Shown here piece after piece: positions 46,012 through 57,635 of a stretch of DNA of 64,000 bases. The position numbers and the translations under genes are program-made. Origin of the DNA: Favolaschia claudopus. Lineage: Eukaryota; Basidiomycota; Agaricomycetes; Agaricales; Mycenaceae. The notes under the pieces are model-generated. The model had not been told where the DNA came from, searched no databases, and saw only the letters and a program-made list of their open reading frames with translations. Position 1 is the stretch's first letter. Every line of letters begins with the position of its first letter. The stretch spans positions 1,426,001-1,490,000 of the forward strand of contig JAWWNJ010000044.1 of the NCBI GenBank assembly GCA_037176885.1, in the 5' to 3' direction.

Positions 46012-46344
46012 CTTGTAGCCGGACGAGCTAGAATTGCCAGTATAGGCCTATACAAACCCTCAGATCCGGGTTGTGTGTCGACCAGCAACACTTGAGCAGG
46101 AGGACAATGGGCCGGTTTAAGGAGGGGTTCGTCACGCCTGTCACAGGCATGTGCTTTGTGACTTATGGTGACATGTCACGGCGGAGTTCACTCTCGGCTC
46201 ACGACGACGTCGTGAGTCAATGGTCCAGGTTATGGACAGGACTCGAACGTCGCAAATACATGGCAAAATCCACAACTTGAGGTGCCCAAGCCTTGTACCG
46301 ACTTTCGCTACCTCCCCGGTTGACATTTAGCTAGAGGAGAGCAG
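46012..46344. other. Intergenic stretch, likely holding a 5' exon and promoters
   Basis: About 330 bp between the RBR ligase start and the first supported exon of the next plus-strand gene. That gene lacks an in-frame ATG in its main exon, so a short first exon is probably here. I could not place it. Confidence 0.4.
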
Positions 46345-47250
46345 TTTCGACATTTCCAGAATCAAAATAATCTTCCCAGAACTTGGCACACTGCGACCCA
46401 CAATTCCCCTACTCTTCCCGCCGACCTTCTGGCAGACTCTGCATACTCCAATAAACCCAGAGGCTCTCCTCGCGATACACGCGAAGCTTTATTCGTTGCA
46501 AAGCCGATTCGCGCGGCGCAGCCAAGTCCTCCCATTGATCTCAGGAATACTCCGGCCTGGCGTGCTGAAGCTCTGTCTCTCATTATTCCTGCTATCGCAC
46601 AGTGTCATGCAGTGCCGCCTCTCACACTCCTATGTCTAGAGGTCATGTCATCTTCATGGGATGTTGACTTGCCGGAAATTGTGCAGTTCATACCAACCCA
46701 TCTCCGGCTCGCCTTACTGCGATGGGCTGCTGTCCATCGTCCGTTGACCAGCCAACAGCTCCATGTACTATCCTCAGACGGCCACGTTGCTGGCGAATTA
46801 ATTGTTGTCGGTCCTAAAGCCGTCGTCCGCGAAGACTATTTCAGTGGTAATGATGCTGAAGCAGGCAGACGACCCGCAGCAGAGTGGGAATCTGACGATA
46901 ACTGGAGCTCATCGCAGCCGATGCATACTTGTGTTTTTCTGTCGACTCCACTCTCCTTGTCCATCCTTTCCACCCTGCCTGCGACGCTTACAACTCTCGC
47001 TCTGGTCAATATCCCAAATCCTATCTCGCTGCACAGATTACCCATGACATGTCCTCTGGTCGAGAGTCTTGATTTGTCCTATAATGGATGGTTGGCGGCA
47101 GAAAAAGATGCACAAGAAAGGTTGGGCAAGCTGCAATGGTCTCGTTGGCATCAGCTGCGCACATTGGGCTTGAGGAAATGTAATGTCCCGAAGAATGTAA
47201 TGATTGAGGTGAATAAGGGCCGATGGGATGATGTACAAGTTGTGGTATAG
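46345..47250 (+). CDS. Uncharacterised protein with leucine-rich repeat-like end (5' end unresolved)
   Basis: One long open exon ends at 47250. Its upstream part reads PADLLADSAYSNKPRGSPRD and AKPIRAAQPSPPIDLRNTPA, then LPEIVQFIPTHLRLALLRWA. The end reads LPATLTTLALVNIPNPISLH and CPLVESLDLSYNGWLAAEKD, HQLRTLGLRKCNVPKNVMIE, spacing typical of leucine-rich repeats. No F-box is visible. The first Met in the exon is at 46612, but coding character extends upstream to an acceptor near 46345, so the start lies in an unplaced exon. Function is unknown. Confidence 0.55.
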   Translation, partial: FRHFQNQNNLPRTWHTATHNSPTLPADLLADSAYSNKPRGSPRDTREALFVAKPIRAAQPSPPIDLRNTPAWRAEALSLIIPAIAQCHAVPPLTLLCLEVMSSSWDVDLPEIVQFIPTHLRLALLRWAAVHRPLTSQQLHVLSSDGHVAGELIVVGPKAVVREDYFSGNDAEAGRRPAAEWESDDNWSSSQPMHTCVFLSTPLSLSILSTLPATLTTLALVNIPNPISLHRLPMTCPLVESLDLSYNGWLAAEKDAQERLGKLQWSRWHQLRTLGLRKCNVPKNVMIEVNKGRWDDVQVVV

Positions 47251-47278
47251 TGATATCCGGATATGTGTGTAATACAGT

Positions 47279-48595
47279 TCATGCTTTCGAGTTCAAGAGA
47301 AGTTGGAGATCAAACCGCGGAGCCTTGATGAGAAGTGAGCGGATGGAGTTGTAATCAAATATGCGACTTACCTCTGGGGCGTCCTTATCCGCAACTTTCG
47401 CACCCTTTACCAACGACGGACTTGCAGTTCTGTCAGCGCTCGTCGGCGGGAGAGAGGCTCCTGCCCGAGGTCGAACGTGAAAGTCGTGCAGAAAAGACCA
47501 CAGCGTAGAGGTGTATCGTGTTGATAGTTCCAGGTGAGAAATTGCGGGAAGCCCAACTCGGTCTGTAGGGTACATGATCAGATGGACCTACAACGGTAGA
47601 CGTGCACCAACAAAGTATTGCTGTGTTAATCTGGTTCGCCACAGCCTCTCGCCTTTCATGGCTGAGATATTTCGCTACAGGGCTACTCTCCGGATCTGGG
47701 TACGCGAGAAGACCGGTTACATTCTCGAGCTCCTTGTTGTAAGCAGCCCGCTCCGAGGCATTTGTTAACATAGATGCTATAAAACTTTTAGTGGCACGCG
47801 ACCGGAGGATAAGAAGGGCATACCTAATACGTGTAGCTTCTGAGCTTTTGCGAGCAATTCGGCCGTTTTCGCCTCATCATCGTCGACACGAGACGGACCA
47901 GATATTGAACTCGGAAGAATGAATGAACGGAACGCCTCAGTGAAAGCGAGGATTCGTAAGTTTAAATTGAGATGCGCAGGATTCAGCGTTGTCGGTGCCA
48001 CAAAATCCGTGCCCGAGAGTGGTTTGTGTGATTTGGGGGCGGAGATGGCGGCTTGAGGTGACAGTACGGCAGGAAAATGCTTCTCCAGGACGTCAATCGC
48101 GTCGTTTACTTCGCCCGCGAGAATGTGTTTTCTGACTCCTGGAAATTATGAGGGACATTGAATTGATGCGTGAGTCGCGCACAGACTTTGGCGCATTTCC
48201 ACCTGGCTGTCTATCAAACCTTCCTTGGAAAGACGGGTACCTGAGGGCTCCGTACTGTCCACAGATTGCATTATTTCATCGCCGTCGGCGTCGAGACTAG
48301 TCGGAGCGAGACTGCTTTGTGCGAATGCGCTCGCGGTGGAGGTGTAGCCATAGTGGACCAGATAGTCGATGACAACGTTGCGCTATCGAGAAATATGAGA
48401 AGGTTGGGCGATTGAATGGAGAGCAATAGCACCAGCTGGTAAGGAGTGGGATCTGAGGGAGAGGCCATTGACGGTGACGGTGAGTGATGAGCAGAGCCAG
48501 GCTGCCAAAAAAGGAAAGCGTCTAGTAATGCCGTTTTGCGGCGTTTTGCCATGAAAAGCGACGTACACGGTCTTTATCTGAGCGTTCTCTTTCAT
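47279..48595 (-). CDS. RanBPM-like LisH/CTLH/CRA protein (GID/CTLH ligase family)
   Basis: The LisH motif reads NVVIDYLVHYGYTSTASAFA, very close to animal RANBP9/10. CTLH follows (VRKHILAGEVNDAIDVLEKH), then the CRA part (LNLNLRILAFTEAFRSFILP, ERAAYNKELENVTGLLAYPD, SSPVAKYLSHERREAVANQI). It ends RFDLQLLLNSKA. Proteins with this trio are scaffold subunits of the GID/CTLH ubiquitin ligase, Vid30/Gid1 in yeast. No SPRY domain is visible in this gene, unlike Vid30 and RANBP9, so it may be a shortened paralogue. The first exon is uncertain: a start at 48595 (MKENAQIKT spliced to RNVVIDY) or at 48552 is possible. Its 5' end touches the start of the divergent kinase-like gene. Confidence 0.78.
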
Positions 48596-49476
48596 GAACT
48601 CGACTCTCCGCGTTAGATTCCCAGTCTCCCAGTGGCCGGGCTGGCATAAGCCAGAGCTTTTTCTAACTGCTGACCATAAACCTCACGCCGAGTCGTCCAA
48701 CATCACAGCCATTAGTGTTGACCCCGAGACCCATTCAGACTACTGCTCAGACTCTCCAGTGTTTCGCGCTTCAATCGACGGCTCAGACTCACCCGTTTTA
48801 GCCTTGAAGTTTGCTCTACGAGACGACCTTGTAGGTGCCCTTGAGCAGGAGAATCGCGTATACCGGGATGCCCTTCAGGTTATCGAAATCACAGATTTTT
48901 CGTCTCATTCGCTCACTTCTGACCACCACAGGCACTCCAGGGCACTGCCGTTCCTCGCTGTTTCGGTATGTATTCAGGAGTGGATGAAGACGGACAACAA
49001 ATCGCATGTCTCGTGCTCGAGTTTTGGGGCAGCGTTCTGGGAGAACCCTTTCCTGTTCTCCCTTTGGATTTGAAGTAGGGCTTTTCTCGCTTTATCAGCC
49101 CCCTATAGTTCATTTCCCCGATTCCTAGGATACAAATATTACAACGCCTCGGCGCCATCCATCGCGAGGGTAAACTACTCCACGGTGATGTACGCCTTCC
49201 TTTGATGCTTTCCGCACAATGTCTCTCAAAATGCCAAACGCGTTGTTCCAGTTCGCGGAAAGGAATGTTCTTTTCCATGAAGGAGATGTTCGAATCATCG
49301 ATTTCGATCAGACGCAGTCTGACCATGATTGTCGATGCAACATGGATTTCTTGCCTCGAGAAAAGCTGCCGGATATTGAGGAATTTGGGTGTGATCAATT
49401 GTGGGAGGTTTGCCGATATCACATGAGGATTTGGGATACGTGCTCTACTTGGTTGGTTTTCTTTTCTTGTGGCTGA
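48594..49476 (+). CDS. Fungal protein-kinase-like protein
   Basis: Spliced exons give the elements of a kinase fold. There is a beta-3 Lys (SPVLALKFALRDDL), a helix-C-like Glu (GALEQENRVYRDALQ) and a hinge region (GQQIACLVLEFWGSVLGEPF). The catalytic loop is AIHREGKLLHGDFAERNVLF (H-x-D-x4-N) and the metal-binding motif is VRIIDFDQTQSDHD, with DFD in place of DFG. The HGDFAxRN loop is typical of a large agaricomycete family of kinase-like proteins with no known substrates. The start at 48594 (MNSTLRVRFPVSQWPGWHKP) is the first Met. I end it at the TGA at 49474-49476. A further exon reading FELLRPVVAVDQEG and ARDFLRQNRLLDVVILI up to 49683 may belong to it. Confidence 0.65.
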
Positions 49477-50247
49477 ACGGCCCTCACTCCAGTTCAAGCA
49501 GACTCTTAAAAATTCAGTTGTACATGGATATGAAACATCATTTCACCCAAAGTTCGAGTTGCTCCGTCCTGTCGTTGCTGTTGATCAAGAAGGAAGCGTT
49601 TAGCTCATGTCGGGGCGCGACCTGACAAGGCGAGAGATTTTCTTCGTCAGAATCGGCTTCTCGACGTCGTCATTCTGATTTAGGCATGTTGCAACCCCCG
49701 GCATCTGGTTCTCGACATCATTGCAATGGCCTCATGTTTTTGTTGGCGCCGAGCAAGAGAACAGCAGTCCTACATGCAACTCGGTTCTGTACGCGGTGCA
49801 CGGTTTCTCGGAAAATACCGCAATCCCAAATACGAGGTGGTTCTCCTTCGTTTTCACACCACTTCGGGCCTTTCCTTTGTGTTCACAGGATTTGGATAGA
49901 GGACCCACAACCAAGGTCCGCGGAAAAGTGGTACGCCATGAATACGGTTGAATCACGGACATGTACCCGCGATGTTTTCTACTGACAGTCTAAGTCTCCG
50001 CCGATCGGCTGGCCTATAATGAGCATTGGAATTTCCACTCAACAAACACTTACCACAAATGGGGAAAACTTGGCAACCTTTCGTGCATCCCGCGGATGCA
50101 CAGGATCCTCGGGGTCGATGCCTCTTGGTGTGGGCGCGTGTCATCTCGTCCTCCAAACTGATCTTCTCGAATGCCAATAATATAAAGTGCTCGCGTTTGT
50201 CTTCAAACCTTACACCGTCCCCTCGAGTCTTCAACGGTCGAATACTC
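49477..50247. other. Unassigned stretch, probable tail of the kinase-like gene plus intergenic DNA
   Basis: Up to about 49683 there are short plus-strand coding-like pieces that may extend the kinase-like gene. From 49690 to 49951 a plus-strand frame (QWPHVFVGAEQENSSPTCNS, LDRGPTTKVRGKVVRHEYG) is open without an identifiable family. From 49960 to 50247 I see nothing coding with confidence; it should contain the promoter of the methyltransferase gene. Confidence 0.35.
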
Positions 50248-51105
50248 ATGCCTCCCGTCGATTCTTTGTCTGCTTTTCGAATCTTGCTTATATGTACTCA
50301 AGCTATCCTCAACCATCTCGCCTTCACGCCCCCCAACCGCTCTGTCGCGAAAGGCGTCAGTCGTTTCAACACCGATCAGCATTATCTGCTACAAATTGCG
50401 CCGCTAATTGCCAAGGTATTGTCCTTCCTTACTAGATGCGAGTTAAATCTGACCACCATTGCAATTAGCTTCACCAGCGGATGGTGTGGGTGCGTTGTTT
50501 CCTATTGTCGTAAAAACATCTAGCTCTAGCTTTCACGCAGGTCTGTGCCGGCTTCGAAATCACATTCTTCCTCACTTCATTGATGTCCTTCCCGTCAACG
50601 CGATCGCCCGTGTGTCTGGTGTCCCAACCCAATATCCGGTTGACGCCATTCTTCTGTGTTGGGTGCGTTACAATCCCGACGCCTCATCAACCTGCTGAAT
50701 GTCAATTGTAGCTGGGCCGCCGTAGTCCTGGGCGCATACATTCGACTCGAATGTTTCGGCAAACTCAAAGAACTGTTCACCTTTGACCTTACCATCCACC
50801 CTGACCACCGATTGATTACGGACGGGCTCTACAATTATGTTCGCCATCCTGCATACACAGGCTCGCTCCTCATCACAGCTGGCTTGGCTCTTACCCATAT
50901 GTCCAAGGGGAATTGGCCGACAGAGTGCGGGCCCCTCCTTTTGCCGGCTAGTGGATTTATCATCGGGACATCATGGTTTTTGTGGACGCTTGCTGTGGGT
51001 CTCAGTCGTGTCGAAGCCGAAGATAAGCAACTTCGAAAAATGTTTCCTGAATGGGATGCTTGGGCGGCTAGAGTTCGTTGGTGGTTTCTTCCTGGGCTGA
51101 TCTAG
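50248..51105 (+). CDS. Isoprenylcysteine carboxyl methyltransferase family (Ste14-like)
   Basis: Ste14/ICMT methylates the C-terminal prenylated Cys of CAAX proteins, including Ras-like GTPases and fungal lipopeptide pheromones, in the endoplasmic reticulum membrane. The N-terminus (MPPVDSLSAFRILLICTQAI) is the first helix. The conserved C-terminal half reads SWAAVVLGAYIRLECFGKLK, LTIHPDHRLITDGLYNYVRH, HPAYTGSLLITAGLALTHM, and RVEAEDKQLRKMFPEWDAWA, with the RHPxYxG and Glu-rich cofactor motifs in place. Three introns. Agaricomycetes carry several copies of this family, many diverged, so it may not be the main Ste14. The Ste6-like exporter lies 13 kb to the left. Confidence 0.85.
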
Positions 51106-51270
51106 AGGGACAATCGGCTGCCCCTCCCATGTTCGTGATCTATTGTACTGACTTGTTGTACTCGGAATTGGGGATACCCATCGTTTGTTCATTGTTAATA
51201 TCAAGTTTTACAACATGTACATGTACATACAATTACACTCACTCACTCACTTGCAACACACCAATTTTAT

Positions 51271-53116
51271 TCACACATGGCCAATGATGTTTTGAGGCTT
51301 GTATGGTTCTTCAAGGTATTTGATCTCGTCTTCAGTGAGTTCGATATCCACGGCGGCTGCGAAAGCACCCGTCAGCTACTGCCTCAAGGAGAAACAGAAT
51401 ATTCGGCACCAATGAGTTCTTTGAGATTGTCAAGAGAGGTAGTGCCGACAATCGGGGCGGTGACACCTGCAAAAACCATGATTTCCTTGAACGAACGTGG
51501 AAGCGAAAACCGTACCGTCTTTAGCCATGCACCACGCCAAAGCTATCTGGGCCATACTTGCGTTCTTCTTCTTGGCGATTTCTTCGACCCTGCATTGAAT
51601 GAGAAAGATTCACTGAATTTCTAACGCTGTTACCTATCGACTATGGAAGTCGTAGCATCGTTCGCGTAAGATTTAATCATTCTCAAGATATATCAGACAG
51701 GCTAAATGGAAAGGAATGGGTGGGATATGCCTGTCAACAGTTCCGCGCTTGCTTTGCTCCGAGATAGGGCGGGTCAAGAGGCCACGTCCGAGCGCGGACC
51801 ATGGAATGGAACCCACTTTGAAGTGCTATGTATCATGAAGCAAAGAAGTAGCTTGATAGGTTAAGAACATACCTTCAGTGTCGGTACCATCTCCCGTTCT
51901 TCTTCTCGGTAAACCAAACTGTAATGATTTTGCATGGAGATGAAGGGAGTGAGGTTCTTCTGAATAGCGTAGTCTGGCAATCATTTGAGAGTTCGGCGCC
52001 GTAGATGAAAGTTGGTACATACTTTGCATTGCACTGACTGTGAGAATGGTTCAAAAGCAAGACAACATGGAAAATCAAGAATCTTACATTGCCACGCCCA
52101 GCAAGAGCTCATACCAATGTATCTAACATAACCTGCTTGGACAACGTCGTGCAACGCTTGCATCTGTTCATTTATGATAAATCGAACTCGTTATCGCATG
52201 ACGATGGATACAGACCGTTTCCTCGATAGGTGTCTCCTTGTCGAACCGATGACCTGAGCGCTGTATATGAATGCAGAGCCCCAATGGCATCAAATGAAAC
52301 GGAATCACATTGAAGGACGTCGATGTAATCCAACTGAAGACGCTCCAAGCTATGCTTCACGGAATTGAATATATGCTATATAATTTGTCAGAAATTAGAT
52401 CGGGTGACGGAGAGTAAGAGCGTCAACCTTGCGGCTCAAACCATGCTGGTTACAGTACCCTGCCTGATCTGGATTGTCGGCGGGATTGAGGAATGCTACA
52501 TTGGGCTCGCGCCCGACGACAAAATGCAGCTTGATAAGCCAATCCAATGAGAAGCCGAGCAGCATTCACAGAACTCGAACTCTTACTTTGGTCATAACGA
52601 CGATTTCATCACGAGGGAAATTGTGCTGCTTGATTGCCTTGCCCAGAATCACCTCTGAGAGACCGTTGGAGTAAACCTACGAAACTTTCAGCACGATTGT
52701 GGGTCTTGAAGGCATTTCACCACATTAGCAGTGTCAAACGTGTTGATCCCCGCATCGTACGCCGCCTGAAGACGATCAGTTGCTTGCCATTTCAGCCAAA
52801 AGGTTATAAGATGTACTTTGATATGTTTGAGGCCTTCTTCCTCTGGAAGAACCTTGAACGGTTTTCAAACATACTGATCGGTTGCAACTAGAGGATAGAT
52901 CATACCCAAGATTGCCTGGTTTCAATATTTGAGTCGCTCCAGACAATACTGATTGTGCTGAGAAATTACCATTGCGGAGAACCATAACTCATGCAACCTG
53001 GGGCAATATTAGAGTAAGTGAACTACTTGTTTTTCTCCAGATTTTGCGGCACCTAAGATTATCTTTGAAACCTTTAGTCCTGAATTTCCAAGCCGTACAT
53101 AAGTCATTTTCGTCAT
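51271..53116 (-). CDS. Aldo/keto reductase
   Basis: NADPH-dependent aldo/keto reductases reduce aldehydes and ketones. The start at 53116 gives MTKMTYVRLGNSGLKVSKII then LGCMSYGSPQW, the family opening. Later exons read VKHSLERLQLDYIDVLQCD and MQALHDVVQAGYVRYIGMSS. The C-terminal part reads LGRGLLTRPISEQS, AKKKNASMAQIALAWCMAKD and VDIELTEDEIKYLEEPYKPQ, ending NIIGHV. This resembles the yeast and filamentous fungal aryl-alcohol-dehydrogenase-like subgroup. The gene is cut by about ten introns, several with tiny exons, so some borders are uncertain. The substrate is not predictable; wood- and litter-decay fungi have many paralogues. Confidence 0.85.
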
Positions 53117-53278
53117 CTTCAAGTCGTAGGAGATGGGGGCGAGAGAACTCGTTTTGATTCTTGGGAATCACTCGAAGAAATGTTTTGCCGAGTCGGTGAT
53201 CCCCGAGATTAATATTCCGTCACAGGTCCACCAACCAGGTCAAGGCCGCTCGTCGACGGTGACCGCGTTGAACACTGA

Positions 53279-56200
53279 ATGAATCCACATTTGAGCATCC
53301 AAACGAACACGCTGGACCTACCTGCCGCCCTTTATTCAGACTCGCGTACACACACTCCTCAAGGGCCTAATGTTCGCGTCTCAGTCAACCGCAATGCAAC
53401 CCGGAACGTCCGTCTCCCTCGAGCAACTCCAAGCGGCGGCTCGATAAGTCGCAGTGAGGATGGGAGAAGATGCGCAGTTGCAGGGACGGAATGTATACCG
53501 GTTCTTCATACACATTTCATTCCTCCACTGATGACTTCCAGACCTTCGAATCATTCGCGTTTCCGACCCAGAGGACAAGGCTCCCAATGCAGAGCACAAA
53601 TCAGCTCTAGGAGCCGGTGGTTATCGTCTAGACGCGTCCAGAAACATGTGGGAAGGTAGTGGACTGAAAATCGACAGTGCTATCACCGATGTTGCTTGGT
53701 GCCATGGATGTGTGTCTCTCACCAATCCGAACAACGCGTAATACTCACTGGTGTTCACTAATTAGTGTTCAATCACAAAGTGCTCACCAGCGCACGCAAT
53801 GGAGACTTGATAATGTGGGACTTGAACAAGACTGGAGCGTCAAAGTACGGTGAGCATTTCACAGATACGACCAAACGTAGGCTTGACTCTTCTTACGTAG
53901 AGCGTAAAACCAAGGACCATTCGCGTTCCGTTCATAAGCTTGCTGTGTCTCACATTGTAACACACTACTCAATCACTGGTTCTGCTGAAGGTCCGTTACA
54001 TTGACACAGCGAAGCAAGGCTTATTCATTCCCTGATCTCGGAAGGGGATTTACGCGTTTGGGTAGGATTTTCAGCTTACAATTGGGTTGTTGAAACTGAA
54101 ACGTTTCTAGGACATCCGAGATATGGGCAAGTCAATTATGCGCATACATCATCCTACTTCCGTTCGAGGGGTGGCTTTCTCGCCCAGTCCGTCTCAGCCA
54201 TTGCAGGCCATTGTGGGACTGGATAACGGCAGCATATATCGGCGAGTTCCTGTTTCATTGTCTTTTTTCTTTTGCCTGCTCACTTTGTTTGCGTAGATGG
54301 GAACTGCGAATGGGGCAACGCGGCATGCTTGATCGTCTACCGGTCGCGCATACAGCAAGCGTTACCTCACTGGACTGGCGTCTACCAGACAGTGCTCAAG
54401 CCACAAACGAGGGTGCTGTAGGACTTGGCTGGGTAGTCAGTGCAGGACTGGATCGATGTGTCAAGGTAGGTTACTTCACCTTTTGTCTGGCGTCAAATCT
54501 GATCCTAGTTCGAGATTTGGGATCTCACACAACCCAACTCTTCCACCACCACTTCTGCTTCTGCCGCTCATATACCTCACAGACCGACATACACACTACA
54601 TTCTTCGTTTCCAATACGGCATGTACTATGGAGACCAGGCTATGAATGCGAAGTCGCGGTTGTCTCCAATGCTAACGCCGAATTTGGGAGCGGCAACTTT
54701 TCTGAGTTGGCGGAGCCAGCCATAGGACCGACATATGCTTCAGTCCTGGGCGTTGGCGCGGCAAGAGCCGGAGCTGTATCCTCGCCGAGTCTGCTTGTGG
54801 GCAATCGGCCGGTTTCTGCCAAGGAAGGCAGAGAACGCGGTTCAGGCATTGGGGACGCCGTTGAGATTTGGGATGCTCGGAGAGGATGGATTGCTAAATG
54901 GACTGTTCGGGGTTCCGCTATTGAGGGTGGTGTTACAGGTTGGTTCAATCTCACTGCATTCACTCTGGCACTTCATCGAGATCTCTAGATATTGCGTTTC
55001 GAGATTCCCACGCTATCTGGGCCACGCATTCATCCGGAATGTTCTCTCAAATTGATTTGAGAGAAGCAAGCAAGCCTGTCGACGCTATCCCTCGTATGGC
55101 GGCCACATGGGAGGCCTCAGGATCTCTGACCTTCGTTGCGGACAAGAGGGTACGCTGGGAAGTGCCTTACGACGACGTGTAGGTGTTTCTCGACGCTCTT
55201 ATCTCGTCCTCTAGTCTAAGCTACGTCAGACCCCCTGGTCTCCACTTGACCGCTGAGGATAGGAAAATTCGCAAGTTGGTCAAATCGATTGGGGACCCGC
55301 CTTGCAAGCCGGATACCCAAGTCGTCGGCACATACGCTAGCGAAAGTCTTGCCGACGACATCGACGTGTTTACAAAGTTAGCCAAAACATACATATTCGA
55401 AGGACAGGATCGACAGGCTCTGTGTGAGATGAATGCTCGGGTTTGTTTTTGTGGCCTTGCACGAACCATCACTTGACATGAATGCTAGACTGCGTTTGAA
55501 GCTGGCAAGGTTCAAGTGTCCCAAGCCTGGCTTTTACTTGCCTCTTGTTTAACTTCTCTTGTACCCGAATTACCTCCAACTCCTCAATCACCACCACCAC
55601 CCGCGTCAGGTGCATTGTCAGTCCCCACAATTGCAAGCAACTATGCTTTCCCACCGGTTGCTGCCGAGGCTGGTGATACCGCTCCAGGTACAAACAGCAG
55701 CCCAGGTCGTAACAGCTCCCAAGCATCTCCTCGCGAGTTTCGGAATTCCGCGACCTCGAGTCGCAAACTTACCCCTACATCTTCGAGCGCGTCCTCCCCA
55801 CGACTTCATGTTGGTTCTCTTCCCGCTGTTACTCCGCGCCCTCCGTCCCGCCCGTATATGGGGCGTCGACAGTCGGGTGATTCAGGAGTTGGCAGCAGCC
55901 GACGGCCGTCACACTATCGCAAGCCGTCTATGGGCTTACCCAACAGCGGCAGCCCAAGTAATACCCGACACATAGGCGAAGGAGTCCTGGACGACTCCGA
56001 CTCGTCCTCGTCCGGTAGTGCCGCTAGCACTGGAGTGGATGTCGGCGACGAGATGACAATGAATGGTGAAGCACCGTCAAGTGACGAGGACAGCGCTATG
56101 GTTTCACCCTCATTTATCCATACACGACAAATGACAGCGTCCCATCCAAGCCCGTTATCGAAGGTTCAAACCCTCCACCAATGGTCTGAGCACGATGAAC

Positions 56201-57584
56201 AGGCAACGGACAATGCCGAAGAAGAGGAAGAAGCTTCTTCGCCTTCTCCCATGTCCACAGATTCCGACAAGTCAAGTGACGAAGATCAAGATCGCGAATT
56301 GCCCACACCGCGTAGACACCAGAAATCAAAATCCCGGGGCTCTGGTAGTCGAAAACGGACGCGGCTAAAATCTCGTAGTAGGAGCTCCACCCTCGCTTCC
56401 TTGGCAGCTCCAGCATTATCGCACACCTTGATCCATCAAACATCACGCAGCAGCATACTCACAGTCACTGCTGGAGAAACCTCGTTCCATGACAACAATG
56501 TTCCTGGCTTGAAAGCGGAGGACACTCTGCGGGACGTTCGCCCTATTCAGCGACATGAAAAGTCGGAAGCCGTTTCCAACTTTGTATCCGACCAGAAAGA
56601 AGTCATGCTAGAAGGCACACTCAAGGATGTCGAAGAATCGGACCTAACAGAGCGAAGATTGGAATTCATACATGCAGATGAAGATATCATTCGTGAGATG
56701 ACTTGGGAAGTATTACGCGAAGCCTTGGAGTCTTTTGCGGACGAGGTAAATATTATTAGGATCCATACCGACACACCCACTCATATCTGAGTTGCAGGGC
56801 GACTTACAAACATGTGCCATGTTTGCCATGATCGCTCCCCAAGAACTTCATATCAAGCCCCCGAGGGTCCTTCGTTTTCTGGAGTCATATATTGGTACCT
56901 TTCCACTCGTGACAAACTGTTCTCGATTCTCATGCACTGTGCAGACATTCTGACACGCCTGCAACTCCATACTTGCGCCGCTTACGTCAGGAAATACTGT
57001 CAAAGCGAGCCTGTCCGCAATCACACTCTGGTATGTCCTTTCACAAGGCGGCTTGAGAGATGGAATTTACTCAAATTCCTTGATAGCTAGAAACCCTAAT
57101 TTATACTTCATGCGGCAAATGCAGAAAACCGCTCGTTATGTCTGCCGGCACGCCGAGTGCCGGCACCTTAGTGAAGGGGGGGTTCGCATTTTGTCTTGCA
57201 TGCAAGGCGGCTTGCGTCAGCTGCGCGATATGGTACGTGGTTCCTCTCGTCAAAGTACCCCTGCCAACGTCTTCCAGTCGTCTACCAGTGCGCACTTTAT
57301 TATTCCAGTGCTCAATATGCCATCACGGTGGACATCAAGCCTGCTTTCGACGCTATTACATGGAGCATCCTTTGATCCCCATTCCTAATAACTCTTCGCT
57401 ATTCCCGTCTGCTGAGAGCAGAGGCAGGAGCCGTGGCCGCACACCTGACACTGTTTCTACCGACGTCTCGAAAGATTCTCCAGAAATCCCATTCCAATCA
57501 ACCCAAATAACCCAAGCACGCCTTGGTCATCCATGTGTCTCTGGTTGTGGGCATTGGTGTTGGGCTGCGACGGAAGCAAGTTGA
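53279..57584 (+). CDS. RTC1: WDR24/Rtc1 (GATOR2/SEACAT subunit): WD40 propeller with C-terminal zinc RING
   Basis: WDR24 (yeast Sea2/Rtc1) belongs to GATOR2, which counteracts GATOR1 and so keeps TORC1 active on the vacuole. The propeller shows NHKVLTSARNGDLIMWDLNK, SRSVHKLAVSHIVTHYSITG, SAEGDLRVWDIRDMGKS, SLDWRLPDSAQATNEGAV, GRCVKVWD-type repeats and AIWATHSSGMFSQIDLREAS. Next is an acidic Ser-rich region (55,500-56,650) and a helical part (WEVLREALESFADE). The C-terminal zinc module reads TSCGKCRKPLVMSAGTPSAG, FCLACKAACVSCAI, QCSICHHGGHQACFRRYYME and ends HPCVSGCGHWCWAATEAS, the RING-like signature of WDR24. I start at 53279 (MNPHLSIQTNTLDLPAALYS), the first Met in frame. NPR2 of the opposing GATOR1 is also in this window. 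Confidence 0.92.
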
Positions 57585-57635
57585 TACATTGCGATTTCAA
57601 CAGGATGATTACAATCTCATGTGCCGAGCGAGCCT

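Noticed and set aside
51220..51260. Short CACTCACTCAC-type repeat as a microsatellite or telomere-like repeat
   Set aside because: Only three or four units, just past two gene ends; too short to call a repeat feature.
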